Source: JBCBCP01 sp038530575 | Lineage (GTDB): Bacteria > Pseudomonadota > Alphaproteobacteria > Rhodobacterales > Rhodobacteraceae | Assembly (NCBI GenBank): GCA_038530575.1 | Contig: JBCBCP010000010.1 | Span: forward strand, 1-64,000 | DNA: 64,000 bases | Reading direction: 5' to 3' | Part shown: one piece after another, positions 9,107 to 17,293 of the stretch | Position numbering within the stretch: the first letter of the stretch is position 1 | Layout of the letters: the number at the start of each line of letters is the position of its first letter | The notes under the pieces: generated by a model | Database searches by the model: none | The model's input: only the letters and a program-made list of their open reading frames with translations | What the model was told of the DNA's origin: nothing | Position numbers and translations under genes: made by a program

Positions 9107-9853
9107 ATGACAACCCCGCTTGTCGAGATGAAGAACATTTCAATCAGCTTTGGCGGCGTGCGCGCGGTCGATGACGTGTCGGTTGACCTGTACCCGGGTG
9201 AGGTCGTTGGCCTGCTGGGCCATAACGGCGCGGGCAAATCCACGCTGATCAAGATCCTGTCGGGCGCCTACCGCATGGACAGCGGGGAGATCCGCATAAA
9301 CGGCCAGCCCGTCACCATCAACAATCCCCGCGACGCGCGCGCCCATAATATCGAGACGATCTACCAGACGCTCGCGCTCGCCGATAACCTCGATGCGGCG
9401 TCCAACCTGTTTCTGGGGCGCGAGCTGACGACCGGGTTCGGCTTTGTCGACGACGACGCGATGGAGGCCGAGACGCGCAAGATCATGGGCCGTCTGAACC
9501 CGAACTTTCAGAAGTTCAGCGACCCGGTCAGCGCCCTGTCGGGTGGGCAGCGCCAATCGGTCGCCATCGCCCGCGCGGTCTATTTCAATGCGCAGATCCT
9601 GATCATGGACGAGCCGACCGCGGCGCTTGGCCCGCACGAGACGCAGATGGTGTCCGAGCTGATCCAGCAGCTGAAGGCGGACGGGATCGGCATCTTCCTG
9701 ATCAGCCACGATATCCATGACGTGATGGACCTGTGCGACCGCGCGTCAGTGATGAAAAATGGGAAACTGGTGGGCACCGTCGACGTTGCGGATGTGACCG
9801 ATGATGACCTGCTTGGAATGATCATCTTGGGCAAGCAGCCGGGGACGGCGTGA
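9107..9853 (+). CDS. xylG: Xylose ABC transporter ATP-binding protein
   Basis: Cytoplasmic ATPase powering XylFH. It has a single ABC domain of 248 residues: Walker A GHNGAGKST near residue 38, signature LSGGQRQSVAIARA near 145, and Walker B ILIMDEPTAALG near 164. Enterobacterial XylG is about twice as long with two ABC domains; the one-domain form is common in alphaproteobacteria and would act as a homodimer. It starts 2 nt after xylH and overlaps glk by 4 nt (GTGA). Confidence 0.92.
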   Translation: MTTPLVEMKNISISFGGVRAVDDVSVDLYPGEVVGLLGHNGAGKSTLIKILSGAYRMDSGEIRINGQPVTINNPRDARAHNIETIYQTLALADNLDAASNLFLGRELTTGFGFVDDDAMEAETRKIMGRLNPNFQKFSDPVSALSGGQRQSVAIARAVYFNAQILIMDEPTAALGPHETQMVSELIQQLKADGIGIFLISHDIHDVMDLCDRASVMKNGKLVGTVDVADVTDDDLLGMIILGKQPGTA

Positions 9854-10710
9854 CCACCGCCCTCTTGGCAGATGTGGGCGGTACGAACACGCGCGTTGCC
9901 CTTGGGCGCGGGGGGCAGCTCGACACGGGCACCATCCGCTGGTTTCGCAATGAGGACTACTGCGATTTTGCCGCCGTACTGGCAGCCTATGATGCAACGG
10001 GCGCGGCACGGATGAGCGTGGCGATTGCCGGTCCCGTGACCGGTGAACAGGCCCGTCTAACCAATCGTGACTGGGTCATAGACGCGGGCGCCTGGGACAT
10101 GCCTGTTAAGCTGTGCAACGATCTGCAGGCGGTTGGGCACGGGCTTGATGATCTGCCCCCCGGCGCGTTGGCGGAGGTCGCCGCAGGGCACCCCACACAA
10201 GGCGCGCAAAGGCTCGTCATTGGTCTGGGTACAGGATTTAACGTTTCGCTTGTAGCGGGGCAGGAGGTGCTGCAGGCCGAACACGGTCATGCGTCTTTGC
10301 CCGTTGCGGTGGCCGATTGGGTGACGGCGCGCGTTGGCAAGATGCCTTTCGCGTCGGTCGAGGCGCTTTTTTCCGGCCGGGGGGTCGAAGAATTCCACCG
10401 TTTGAGCACCGGAACGTCCCTGCCGTCAGATCAGATCGTGGCGGGTGCGCCGGACACGCTGGCCCTTTTTGGAGAAGCCGTAGGGATCCTGACGACGCAA
10501 CTGGTCTATCACTACCTGCCTCTGGGCGGCATTGTGCTGAATGGTGGGCTGGCCCGCGCCGTCATTAGGACAAAGGAAGGGCTGCACGGCTTTGCGCGCG
10601 GATACGTCATGCACGACGCCTTGGGCGCTCGCCTTGCAGGTATACCTGTGCATCTGGTGACAGACGATGCCGCCGCGCTGTACGGCTGCGCACGCCTTGC
10701 ACGACTCTAG
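9850..10710 (+). CDS. glk: Glucokinase-family protein
   Basis: About 286 residues, starting with GTG. The N terminus LLADVGGTNTRVALG is the ATP/phosphate motif of the Glk (non-ROK) glucokinase family. VIGLGTGFNVSLV near residue 125 and YLPLGGIVLNGGLARAV near 222 match later family motifs. Expected reaction: ATP-dependent phosphorylation of glucose to glucose 6-phosphate. It is translationally coupled to xylG, so the transporter may also deliver glucose or the kinase may act on another aldose. Substrate specificity cannot be read from the sequence. Confidence 0.8.
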   Translation: MTTALLADVGGTNTRVALGRGGQLDTGTIRWFRNEDYCDFAAVLAAYDATGAARMSVAIAGPVTGEQARLTNRDWVIDAGAWDMPVKLCNDLQAVGHGLDDLPPGALAEVAAGHPTQGAQRLVIGLGTGFNVSLVAGQEVLQAEHGHASLPVAVADWVTARVGKMPFASVEALFSGRGVEEFHRLSTGTSLPSDQIVAGAPDTLALFGEAVGILTTQLVYHYLPLGGIVLNGGLARAVIRTKEGLHGFARGYVMHDALGARLAGIPVHLVTDDAAALYGCARLARL

Positions 10711-10712
10711 CG

Positions 10713-10724
10713 CCGGTTAACCGG
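10713..10724. other. Short palindrome between convergent glk and hpaH
   Basis: CCGGTTAACCGG, a perfect 12-bp palindrome 3 bases after the glk stop in the convergent gap. It is too short and lacks a T-run, so its role as a terminator is doubtful. Confidence 0.25.
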
Positions 10725-10753
10725 ACGCCCAAAGCGCCGTCGGCAACCAATCC

Positions 10754-11539
10754 TCAGGCAAAGGCCAGATCGACGCGCCCGAACGTGCCGAAATCAGCGG
10801 CGATCTGCGTGCCGGGCGGACATTCAATCGGGCGGATGAAACTGCCCGAAAGCACAATGTGCCCGGGTTCGATCCGCTGGCCATACTGCGCCATGCGCCG
10901 GGCGAGCCAGACGACGCTTTCCACCGGATCATTCAGCACCCCCGCGCCCAGCCCGGTTTCCTCCACCGTGCCGTCCCGTTCCACGATCGCGCCGACCCAG
11001 CGCAGATCCCCGGTGGCGTGTCGTTCTGCACCCAGCACAACGCCCGCATTGGCCGCATTGTCGCTGATCGTGTCGAACACCTTGCGCGGCTGGCCCGTGG
11101 CCGGGTCCGCGCGCAGGATGCGCGTATCGAGGATTTCCAGCGACGGGGCCACGTAATCCGTCGCGGCCAGAACATCCGCGCGGGTGACATCCTCCCCGCC
11201 AATCGCGTCCTTCATGACAAAGGCGATCTCCGCCTCCACCCGCGGCTGAATGAACCGCCCCGCCGGCACCTCCGCGCCATCAGCGAACAGCATGTCCGAC
11301 AGCAGAACGCCTGAATCCGGGATGTCGATGTTCAGCGCCATCTGCATTGCCCGGCTTGTCAGCCCGATCTTCCAGCCGATGACATCCAAACCCTTGGCGG
11401 CGACAAAGGCCTTCTGCACCGCATAGGCGTCGTCCATCGTGATATCGGGATAGGCGACCGACAAAAGCCCTGTCTGCACGCCCGTCCGCTCCGCCTCCAG
11501 CAGCGCCTGCGCGGCGGCTTCATGCTCGGCGGGCGTCAT
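10754..11539 (-). CDS. hpaH: 2-oxo-hept-4-ene-1,7-dioate hydratase
   Basis: Adds water to 2-oxohept-4-ene-1,7-dioate late in homoprotocatechuate (3,4-dihydroxyphenylacetate) meta-cleavage. The 261-residue protein is of normal length for the MhpD/HpaH hydratase family. Visible family features are GWKIGLTSRAMQ near residue 55, QPRVEAEIAFVMK near 98 (metal-binding acidic residues) and a C-terminal HIVLSGSFIRPIECPPG. Last gene of the hpa operon, overlapping the preceding gene by 4 nt. Its closeness to catechol-pathway hydratases means the substrate call depends on the surrounding hpa genes. Confidence 0.88.
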   Translation of the reverse strand: MTPAEHEAAAQALLEAERTGVQTGLLSVAYPDITMDDAYAVQKAFVAAKGLDVIGWKIGLTSRAMQMALNIDIPDSGVLLSDMLFADGAEVPAGRFIQPRVEAEIAFVMKDAIGGEDVTRADVLAATDYVAPSLEILDTRILRADPATGQPRKVFDTISDNAANAGVVLGAERHATGDLRWVGAIVERDGTVEETGLGAGVLNDPVESVVWLARRMAQYGQRIEPGHIVLSGSFIRPIECPPGTQIAADFGTFGRVDLAFA

Positions 11540-12375
11540 TCGTCGGCCACCCGGCAGCGCAGCTCGCCGATCCCCTCGGCGGTCACGACAACCTCGTCCC
11601 CCGGCACCAGGTAGCGCGGCGGATCGAACCGCGCCCCGGCCCCGGTCGGCGTGCCGGTCACGATGATGTCCCCCGGCACCAGGGTCGTGAAGGTCGAGAT
11701 ATAGGCGATCTGCCGGCGGATGGGGAACAGCATGCGGCTGGTCCGATCCTCCTGACGCAGCTCCCCGTTTACGCGGCAGGTCAGCCCCACGTCATCCAGC
11801 TGGGCGGCGGCGGTGAACGGCACCAGCCACGGCCCCATCGCGCCCGACGCGTCCCAGTTCTTGCCCTGCGTGACGTTGAACTTCGCGTGCCGCACCCAGT
11901 CGCGCAGCGTGCCCTCGTTGCAAAGCGTCAGCGCCGCGATGTGATCGTAGGCATCCGCCTCCACGATGCGCCGCCCGCCGGTGCCGATGACGATCGCGAT
12001 CTCGCCTTCGTAATCCAGTTGCGGCGTCTCCGGCGGGCGCAGCACGCGCCCCTCATGGCCCACAAAGGACCGCGCGAACCGCGGGAACAGCGACATGTTC
12101 GGCGGCGCGTTCTGCCCGTCCTTGTACTCCGCGTTCCGGTCGGGAAAGTTCACGCCCACGCAGATGATCTTTTCCGGGTTCGGCACCGGGATGTCGTAGG
12201 TGAACGCGGTATGCGTCACGGGCTTGTCCCGGTGCTGTACGAGGGAATGCAACCCCGGCCCAGCGATCACATCGCGCAGGCTCGGCAGTTCGGGCGACGT
12301 GCAGTCGATCATGCCCGCCCCGGTGTCGATGCCATAGCGCTGCATGCCGTCCGCCGTGTAGGTCGCGAACCTCAT
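11536..12375 (-). CDS. hpaG: Fumarylacetoacetate hydrolase-fold protein, HpaG-like decarboxylase/isomerase
   Basis: 279 residues with the FAH catalytic domain. ICVGVNFPDRNAEY near residue 71, the metal-ligand stretch LDYEGEIAIVIG near 119, GKNWDASGAMGPWLVP near 171 and DIIVTGTPTGAGARF near 237 are typical. In homoprotocatechuate clusters such proteins decarboxylate 5-oxopent-3-ene-1,2,5-tricarboxylate and isomerise the product (HpaG). Only one FAH domain is present, whereas the E. coli enzyme is a fusion of two. It sits between the decarboxylase-like gene and hpaH with overlaps on both sides. Other FAH activities such as acylpyruvase cannot be excluded. Confidence 0.72.
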   Translation of the reverse strand: MRFATYTADGMQRYGIDTGAGMIDCTSPELPSLRDVIAGPGLHSLVQHRDKPVTHTAFTYDIPVPNPEKIICVGVNFPDRNAEYKDGQNAPPNMSLFPRFARSFVGHEGRVLRPPETPQLDYEGEIAIVIGTGGRRIVEADAYDHIAALTLCNEGTLRDWVRHAKFNVTQGKNWDASGAMGPWLVPFTAAAQLDDVGLTCRVNGELRQEDRTSRMLFPIRRQIAYISTFTTLVPGDIIVTGTPTGAGARFDPPRYLVPGDEVVVTAEGIGELRCRVADE

Positions 12376-13760
12376 CGCGCCAGCTCCGTGATTGCCTGAT
12401 ATGCCACGTCAAAATCCTCCTCTGCGCAGTCGAACTGCCCCGCCTGAAAGCGGACCACCTTGCGCCCGTCGACCATGCCTTGCGTCAGGTAGATCCGCCC
12501 ATCATCGTTGATCCGGTCCACCAGCGCCTGTGTCTCCGCGTCCGACGCACCGGGCGCGCGGAAGGTCCACAGCGACAGGATCGGCTCCGTCACGATCTCG
12601 AACCCCGCGCCGCGCAGCCGTTCGCACAGGGCCCGAGACCAGTGGACATGGTTGCGGATGCGCATCCGCAGCCCCTCCATCCCGTAATTGCGCATCAGGA
12701 ACCACAGCTTCAGCGCGCGGAACCGGCGGCCCAGCGGGATCGACCACTCGGAATAGTCGATCACTTCCCTGTCGCCCGACGTCTTCAGGTATTCCGGCCT
12801 GATCGCCAGCGTCTGCCGCAAAGCATCCGGGTCCCGCAGGAAATGCGCGGCGCAGTCGAACTGCGCGCCGAGCCATTTGTGCGGGTTGAAGACAACGCTG
12901 TCGAACCGCTCCGCCCCGGCCCACAGATCGCGGAACTCGGGGCAGATCATCGCCGTCCCGGCCCAGGCCGCATCAAGGTGTGTGTAAAGGCCCTCCGCCT
13001 CCGCGACGTCCGCCACGGCGGCCATATCATCGCACGCTCCCATGCCCGTTGCGCCCGTCGCCGCGATGATCCCCGCCGGTATATGCCCCGCCGCCCGGTC
13101 CGCCGCGATGGCGGCGCTCAACGCGTCCACATCCATTGCGCGCAAAGGCCCTCCGGAGGGCAGCTTCACCAGGTTCTCCTGCCCGATCCCCGCGACCCAG
13201 ATCGCCCGGTCGATCGACGAATGCACTTGGTCCGAGCAATAGATCCGCAGCCGCGCATGGGGGCTGAGCCCGGTCCGGTTACCCTCCCAGCCCAGCGCCC
13301 GCTCGCGCATCACCAGCACCGCCGCCAACGTGGCCGAGGACGCCGAATCCTGAATGACCCCCGCGAACCCTTCCGGCAGGCCAATCGCCTGCCGCAGCCA
13401 GTCCAGCATCCGCGTCTCCATCTCCGTCGCCGCCGGTGAGGTCTGCCAGAGCATGCATTGCGGCGCGATGATCGAAACGAGGAACTCGGCCAGCACCGAG
13501 GCGGGCGCCGCGTTGGAGTTGAAATAGGCAAAGAAACGCGGGTGCTGCCAATGGGTGATCCCCGGCATCACGATCCGCTCGAAATCCGCCATGATCTGCG
13601 CCATCGCCTCGCCTTCCTCGGGTGGGCTGGTCGCCAGTTGCGCGGCAATGTCGCCGGGCGCGGTCTGGGCGCGGACCGGACGGTTGCGTATGGTTTTGTG
13701 ATAATCCGCCCCCCAGTCCGCAGCCTGCTTTGCGTGCTTGGCGAAATCATCCCAATTCAT
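12372..13760 (-). CDS. PLP-dependent aromatic-L-amino-acid decarboxylase-like protein (group II)
   Basis: 462 residues of the group II decarboxylase family that includes DOPA, tyrosine and tryptophan decarboxylases. Diagnostic segments: ITHWQHPRFFAYF near residue 68 (the aromatic-decarboxylase HPxFxAxF motif), THLDAAWAGTAMICPE near 256, and the PLP lysine in VVFNPHKWLG near 295. A strong AGGAGG ribosome site precedes ATG 13760. The gene is embedded in the hpa operon between the extradiol dioxygenase and the FAH-fold gene, with a 4-nt overlap downstream. This suggests it makes an aromatic amine (for example tyramine or dopamine) that is routed to 3,4-dihydroxyphenylacetate. The exact amino acid substrate is not visible. 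Confidence 0.85.
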   Translation of the reverse strand: MNWDDFAKHAKQAADWGADYHKTIRNRPVRAQTAPGDIAAQLATSPPEEGEAMAQIMADFERIVMPGITHWQHPRFFAYFNSNAAPASVLAEFLVSIIAPQCMLWQTSPAATEMETRMLDWLRQAIGLPEGFAGVIQDSASSATLAAVLVMRERALGWEGNRTGLSPHARLRIYCSDQVHSSIDRAIWVAGIGQENLVKLPSGGPLRAMDVDALSAAIAADRAAGHIPAGIIAATGATGMGACDDMAAVADVAEAEGLYTHLDAAWAGTAMICPEFRDLWAGAERFDSVVFNPHKWLGAQFDCAAHFLRDPDALRQTLAIRPEYLKTSGDREVIDYSEWSIPLGRRFRALKLWFLMRNYGMEGLRMRIRNHVHWSRALCERLRGAGFEIVTEPILSLWTFRAPGASDAETQALVDRINDDGRIYLTQGMVDGRKVVRFQAGQFDCAEEDFDVAYQAITELAR

Positions 13761-13796
13761 CTTGCCTCCTCGCGCGGTGCGCAGTGAATGCGCACC

Positions 13797-14777
13797 CTAC
13801 GGTGCCACGATCGGTTGCGCCTTGAGGGCCGGTTCCTGCGTCTCCGCCCCCTCGAACTGCGAGCCTTCCTCGAACCAGGACCGCGGGGCCGGGGCCCCCC
13901 ACAGCGTCTGGCGCTGCGGGTCCTTCAGATCCCAGTGGATCGGTTCGTGATCGGGATCAACAGTCTGGTAGTCGGAACAGTAGATCTCGATCCGGTGGCC
14001 GTCCGGGTCGCGGATATAGAGGAAGAAGGCGTTCGAAATCCCGTGCCGCCCCGGCCCGCGCTCGATGTTCTCGCGCCAGCCGGTCGTGCTCATCAGGTCC
14101 AGCAGGTCGATGATGTTGAGCGGGGTGGGCACCCAGAACGCCGTGTGGTGTAGGCGCGGGCCAACGCCGTTGGTAAAGGCCACGTCATGCACCCCGCCCT
14201 TGCGGTGCATCCAGGCGGCCCAGACCTTTTTTGTGTCTGCGTCCTCGGTGTATTCGGTGACGCGAAAACCCATTCGGTTGTAGAAATCGACCGCCCCGTC
14301 GACGTCCGGTGAAAACAGGTTGAAATGGTCGATACGCAGCGGTTTCACGCCGCCGTACAGCTGGTAATCCTGCATGATGGAGGGCAGGCGGGTCATCTGG
14401 GTATAGAATTCCAGCGGCGCCCCCCAGGGATCGCGTGTGCGCAAGACGCGGCCCATATGGTCCGTGTCTTCCCATGTTACCGGCAAGCCTTGCCCTGCAA
14501 ACCAGGCGCCGGCAGCGTCGAGGTCGGGATGATCGTAAAGTTTGAACCCCAGCCGTGCGACCTGAGGGTCGGGGCCCCGCCGCAGGATGATCGAGTGGTG
14601 GTTGCGTTCCTCCATCGCGCGGAGCATGAGCACCTCGCCGTCCTCGAAGCTGACCTGCAGGCCAAGCGTGTCGACCCAGAATGCGCGGGCACGGCCTAAG
14701 TCGGTCACATGATATTCGACATGGCTGAGCCGGACGATGTTGAACGGCGGATACAGAACGGGGCTGGGGACGGGCAT
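13797..14777 (-). CDS. hpaD: 3,4-dihydroxyphenylacetate 2,3-dioxygenase (extradiol, VOC fold)
   Basis: Opens the ring of homoprotocatechuate at the extradiol position using Fe(II) or Mn(II). About 326 residues with two vicinal-oxygen-chelate modules. The C-terminal one holds the metal ligands in IDHFNLFSPD near residue 145, LHHTAFWVPT near 210 and RIEIYCSDYQ near 260. ATG 14777 is chosen because an AAAAGGA site precedes it and the HpaD-like PFNIVRLSHVEY follows. An upstream in-frame start at 14825 adds an unlikely 16-residue leader. Part of the hpaF-E-D operon. Confidence 0.9.
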   Translation of the reverse strand: MPVPSPVLYPPFNIVRLSHVEYHVTDLGRARAFWVDTLGLQVSFEDGEVLMLRAMEERNHHSIILRRGPDPQVARLGFKLYDHPDLDAAGAWFAGQGLPVTWEDTDHMGRVLRTRDPWGAPLEFYTQMTRLPSIMQDYQLYGGVKPLRIDHFNLFSPDVDGAVDFYNRMGFRVTEYTEDADTKKVWAAWMHRKGGVHDVAFTNGVGPRLHHTAFWVPTPLNIIDLLDLMSTTGWRENIERGPGRHGISNAFFLYIRDPDGHRIEIYCSDYQTVDPDHEPIHWDLKDPQRQTLWGAPAPRSWFEEGSQFEGAETQEPALKAQPIVAP

Positions 14778-14858
14778 GGGCTTGGTCCTTTTGGCCGGTG
14801 TCGGTGTGGAGGCCAGCCCCCACACCCTCCCGGCGTATTTTGTGCCAGAAGAAGGCGG

Positions 14859-16367
14859 TTACGCGCCGAGGCGTGGGATCTTGTGATGGCCGGTTGCAAA
14901 GCCGATGTGCTTGGTTTCCATGTAAAAGTCGAACGACCAGTCGCCGCCGTCGCGGCCGATACCGCTAGCTTTGACGCCCCCGAACGGCGTCGGCAGGTGC
15001 CGGACGTTTTCGCTGTTTACCCAGATCATTCCGGCCTCCAGCGCGCCCGTGAAGCGCAGCGCGCGGGTCAGGTCGTTGGTCCAGACATAGGCGGTCAGGC
15101 CGTATTCGGTGTCGTTGGCGATCTGCAGAGCCTCGTCTTCGGAGCCAAAGCGGATCGATGTGAGCACTGGGCCAAAAATTTCCTCGCGGGCAATTGTCAT
15201 TTCGTTTGCGGCGCCTGTGAAAAGGGTCGGATTGACGAAGTACCCTTGCCCTTCCGGCGTAGTCCCGCCTGCCGCGATGGTTGCGCCATCGGTTCGGGCG
15301 GTTTCGAAATAGCTTCGGACCTTGTCGAAGTGGACCTGTCCGATGAGAGGGCCGACTTCCGTGCCGGGATCAAGCGGGTGGCCAACCTTGATCCGTTTGA
15401 CCCTTGCGGCAAGCTGTGTCTCGAAGTCGTCCGCGATGGTGTCCTGGACCAGCAGGCGGGAAGAGGACGTGCACCGCTCTCCGTTCAGCGAGTAGATCAT
15501 GAAGATCGCGGCATCGAGCGCGCGGTCGAGGTCGGCATCGTCAAAGACGACAACCGGATTTTTGCCACCCAGTTCGAAGTGCACGCGTTTGAGGGTATCG
15601 GCACCCTGTTTCATGATCATCGAACCGGTCCGCGATTCCCCCACGAAGGCAATGGCACGGATCATCGGGTGTTCCGTCAGTGCTTTGCCGGCCTCTTCCC
15701 CCATCCCGTTCACGAGGTTCCAGACCCCGGGGGGCAATCCGGCTTCTTCCGCGATCTCCATCAGAATGCGCGCGGTTAGCGGGCTAAGCTCGGCGGGTTT
15801 GTGCACCACCGTGCAGCCGGCCGCCAATGCGGGCGCGATTTTCCAGGTCGACAGCATGAAGGGCGTGTTCCACGGCGTGATCACACCCACGGGGCCAATC
15901 GGCACGCGGGTTGTGACGTTCATCAATGTGGGCGAGGGCAGCGTCTGACCATCGCGTGCGCCGGGGGCGCGATCTGCGAAAAAGCGAAAGTTCTCGGCCC
16001 CGCGCAGCGCAGCCTTGGACATGAAGCGGATGGCCTGACCAGTGTCCCAGCACTCGACCAGTGCAATTTCCTCGGCTCGGGCCACGATTCCGTCCGCGAT
16101 GGCGTGCAGGATGCGTTTGCGCTCGGCACCGCCCATGTCGCGCCATGCCGGGAAGGCGTCTTGTGCAGCCCGGGCGGCCGCATCGATGTCCTCTGCCCTG
16201 CCGCGGGCAACGCGGGCGATGTGCGTCTCGTCCACGGGGCTGTGGGTGTCGAACCATTTCCCAGACAATGCCGGCACTGATTTGCCTGCAATCTGGTTCA
16301 TCACCCCGCGCTCGAACTGGGCCAGATGGCCTTTCAAGGCCTCGATGTTGTGGTCCAAATCGCTCAT
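14859..16367 (-). CDS. hpaE: 5-carboxymethyl-2-hydroxymuconate semialdehyde dehydrogenase
   Basis: NAD-dependent oxidation of the ring-cleavage product semialdehyde. 502 residues, the usual aldehyde dehydrogenase size. Motifs: VGVITPWNTPFML near residue 156, FELGGKNPVVVFDDAD (general base Glu) near 260, GERCTSSSRLLVQ (nucleophilic Cys) near 296, and EEIFGPVLTSIRF near 396. It overlaps hpaF by 4 nt at 16364-16367. Neighbouring hpa genes fix the substrate; taken alone it could be a generic or phenylacetaldehyde dehydrogenase. Confidence 0.88.
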   Translation of the reverse strand: MSDLDHNIEALKGHLAQFERGVMNQIAGKSVPALSGKWFDTHSPVDETHIARVARGRAEDIDAAARAAQDAFPAWRDMGGAERKRILHAIADGIVARAEEIALVECWDTGQAIRFMSKAALRGAENFRFFADRAPGARDGQTLPSPTLMNVTTRVPIGPVGVITPWNTPFMLSTWKIAPALAAGCTVVHKPAELSPLTARILMEIAEEAGLPPGVWNLVNGMGEEAGKALTEHPMIRAIAFVGESRTGSMIMKQGADTLKRVHFELGGKNPVVVFDDADLDRALDAAIFMIYSLNGERCTSSSRLLVQDTIADDFETQLAARVKRIKVGHPLDPGTEVGPLIGQVHFDKVRSYFETARTDGATIAAGGTTPEGQGYFVNPTLFTGAANEMTIAREEIFGPVLTSIRFGSEDEALQIANDTEYGLTAYVWTNDLTRALRFTGALEAGMIWVNSENVRHLPTPFGGVKASGIGRDGGDWSFDFYMETKHIGFATGHHKIPRLGA

Positions 16368-16750
16368 GTCGTCTCCAGAAAGTCTCTGATCGAGCCTGCC
16401 TTTGGGCTCAGCTCGGGGTCGATGTCCCGCATCTCCAGCGAAAGGGCGAGGGGGCGCTGCGCCATTACAGGGGCCAGCGCGGTCTGTGCGGCGGCAAATA
16501 CATGCGCCACGGCCGCTTTCTTTGCCTCCATCGCGCGGCCCGCACGCAGGCGTACGGAAATATCGATATAGCCGTGCCGTGGGTCACCATCTGCAATCGC
16601 TACGTGAGTCGCGGCGAAGGCCCGCACCCGAACCCCGGGCATCGGGAACACGCCCGTTTCGATCGCCGCGACGCGCAGCACGTCACACAGGGCGGCTATG
16701 TCGACCTCCGCCTCGAGGTTGGGCGAGTAATCCACTGTCAGATGGGGCAC
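16364..16750 (-). CDS. hpaF: 5-carboxymethyl-2-hydroxymuconate delta-isomerase
   Basis: Small tautomerase-superfamily enzyme of 128 residues. After removal of Met, Pro-1 of PHLTVDYSPNLE is the expected catalytic base. The family segments VRVRAFAATHVAIADG near residue 40 and GYIDISVRLRAGR near 60 are present, and the C terminus has the LSLEMRDIDPELS stretch of HpaF. First gene of the minus-strand hpa operon and divergent from hpaR. Confidence 0.88.
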   Translation of the reverse strand: MPHLTVDYSPNLEAEVDIAALCDVLRVAAIETGVFPMPGVRVRAFAATHVAIADGDPRHGYIDISVRLRAGRAMEAKKAAVAHVFAAAQTALAPVMAQRPLALSLEMRDIDPELSPKAGSIRDFLETT

Positions 16751-16763
16751 AGCGCGATTTTCC

Positions 16764-16790
16764 TTAACAACGCAACTTTTGTGATGTTAA
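16764..16790. promoter_or_regulatory. Putative HpaR operator in hpaF-hpaR spacer
   Basis: TTAACA and TGTTAA form an inverted repeat separated by 15 bases in the 72-bp divergent spacer between hpaF and hpaR. Symmetric AT-rich dyads in such spacers are typical for MarR-family autoregulation. The assignment to HpaR is inferred from position only. Confidence 0.4.
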
Positions 16791-16822
16791 ATTTCCCCAA
16801 GCCTTACCGTCAAGGATTCGAA

Positions 16823-17293
16823 ATGGCCTCAACGCCATCGAAATTGCCACCGCCCTCACGGTCTCTGCCGATCGCGCTGATGCGTGCGCGCGAGGCGGTG
16901 ATGGGCCCTATTCGCGAGATGTTGGCGGACGAGGATCTGAGCGAACAGCAATGGCGCCTTTTGCGTGTGCTGGACGCGCAAAGCCCGCTAGATGCAACCA
17001 CTCTGGCGCGCCGGGCGGCGCTACTCTTGCCCAGTCAGACACGGATCGTTCAGGCGCTCGTGACCCGCGGGCTGGTGACGCGCAGCCGCGGCACGGACCG
17101 GCGCCGCATGGAGGTTGCCATTACCGCAGAGGGCCGGGCGATCATCGCGCGCAACAGCCCCCGTGCGGTGCAGATTGCAAATGACTGGCGCGCCCGGCTT
17201 GGGCCCGCGCGTTACGAGACATTGTTGGGGCTGCTTGAGGACCTGTCGTCCGAAGACGCCCCCGCGACCCCGATAAAGGAGACGCACCCGTGA
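16823..17293 (+). CDS. hpaR: MarR-family regulator of homoprotocatechuate degradation
   Basis: 156 residues. The winged-helix core reads LSEQQWRLLRVLDAQSPLDATTLARRAALLLPSQ split over helices 1-3, followed by RIVQALVTRGLVTRSRGTDRRRMEVAITAEG (recognition helix and wing), the layout of HpaR/HcaR-type MarR repressors. ATG 16823 was chosen because upstream in-frame codons run back into hpaF antisense DNA. It is divergent from hpaF and overlaps the aminotransferase start (GTGA), so it probably controls both the hpa genes and the aminotransferase-Tct operon, released by an aromatic ligand. Confidence 0.85.
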   Translation: MASTPSKLPPPSRSLPIALMRAREAVMGPIREMLADEDLSEQQWRLLRVLDAQSPLDATTLARRAALLLPSQTRIVQALVTRGLVTRSRGTDRRRMEVAITAEGRAIIARNSPRAVQIANDWRARLGPARYETLLGLLEDLSSEDAPATPIKETHP

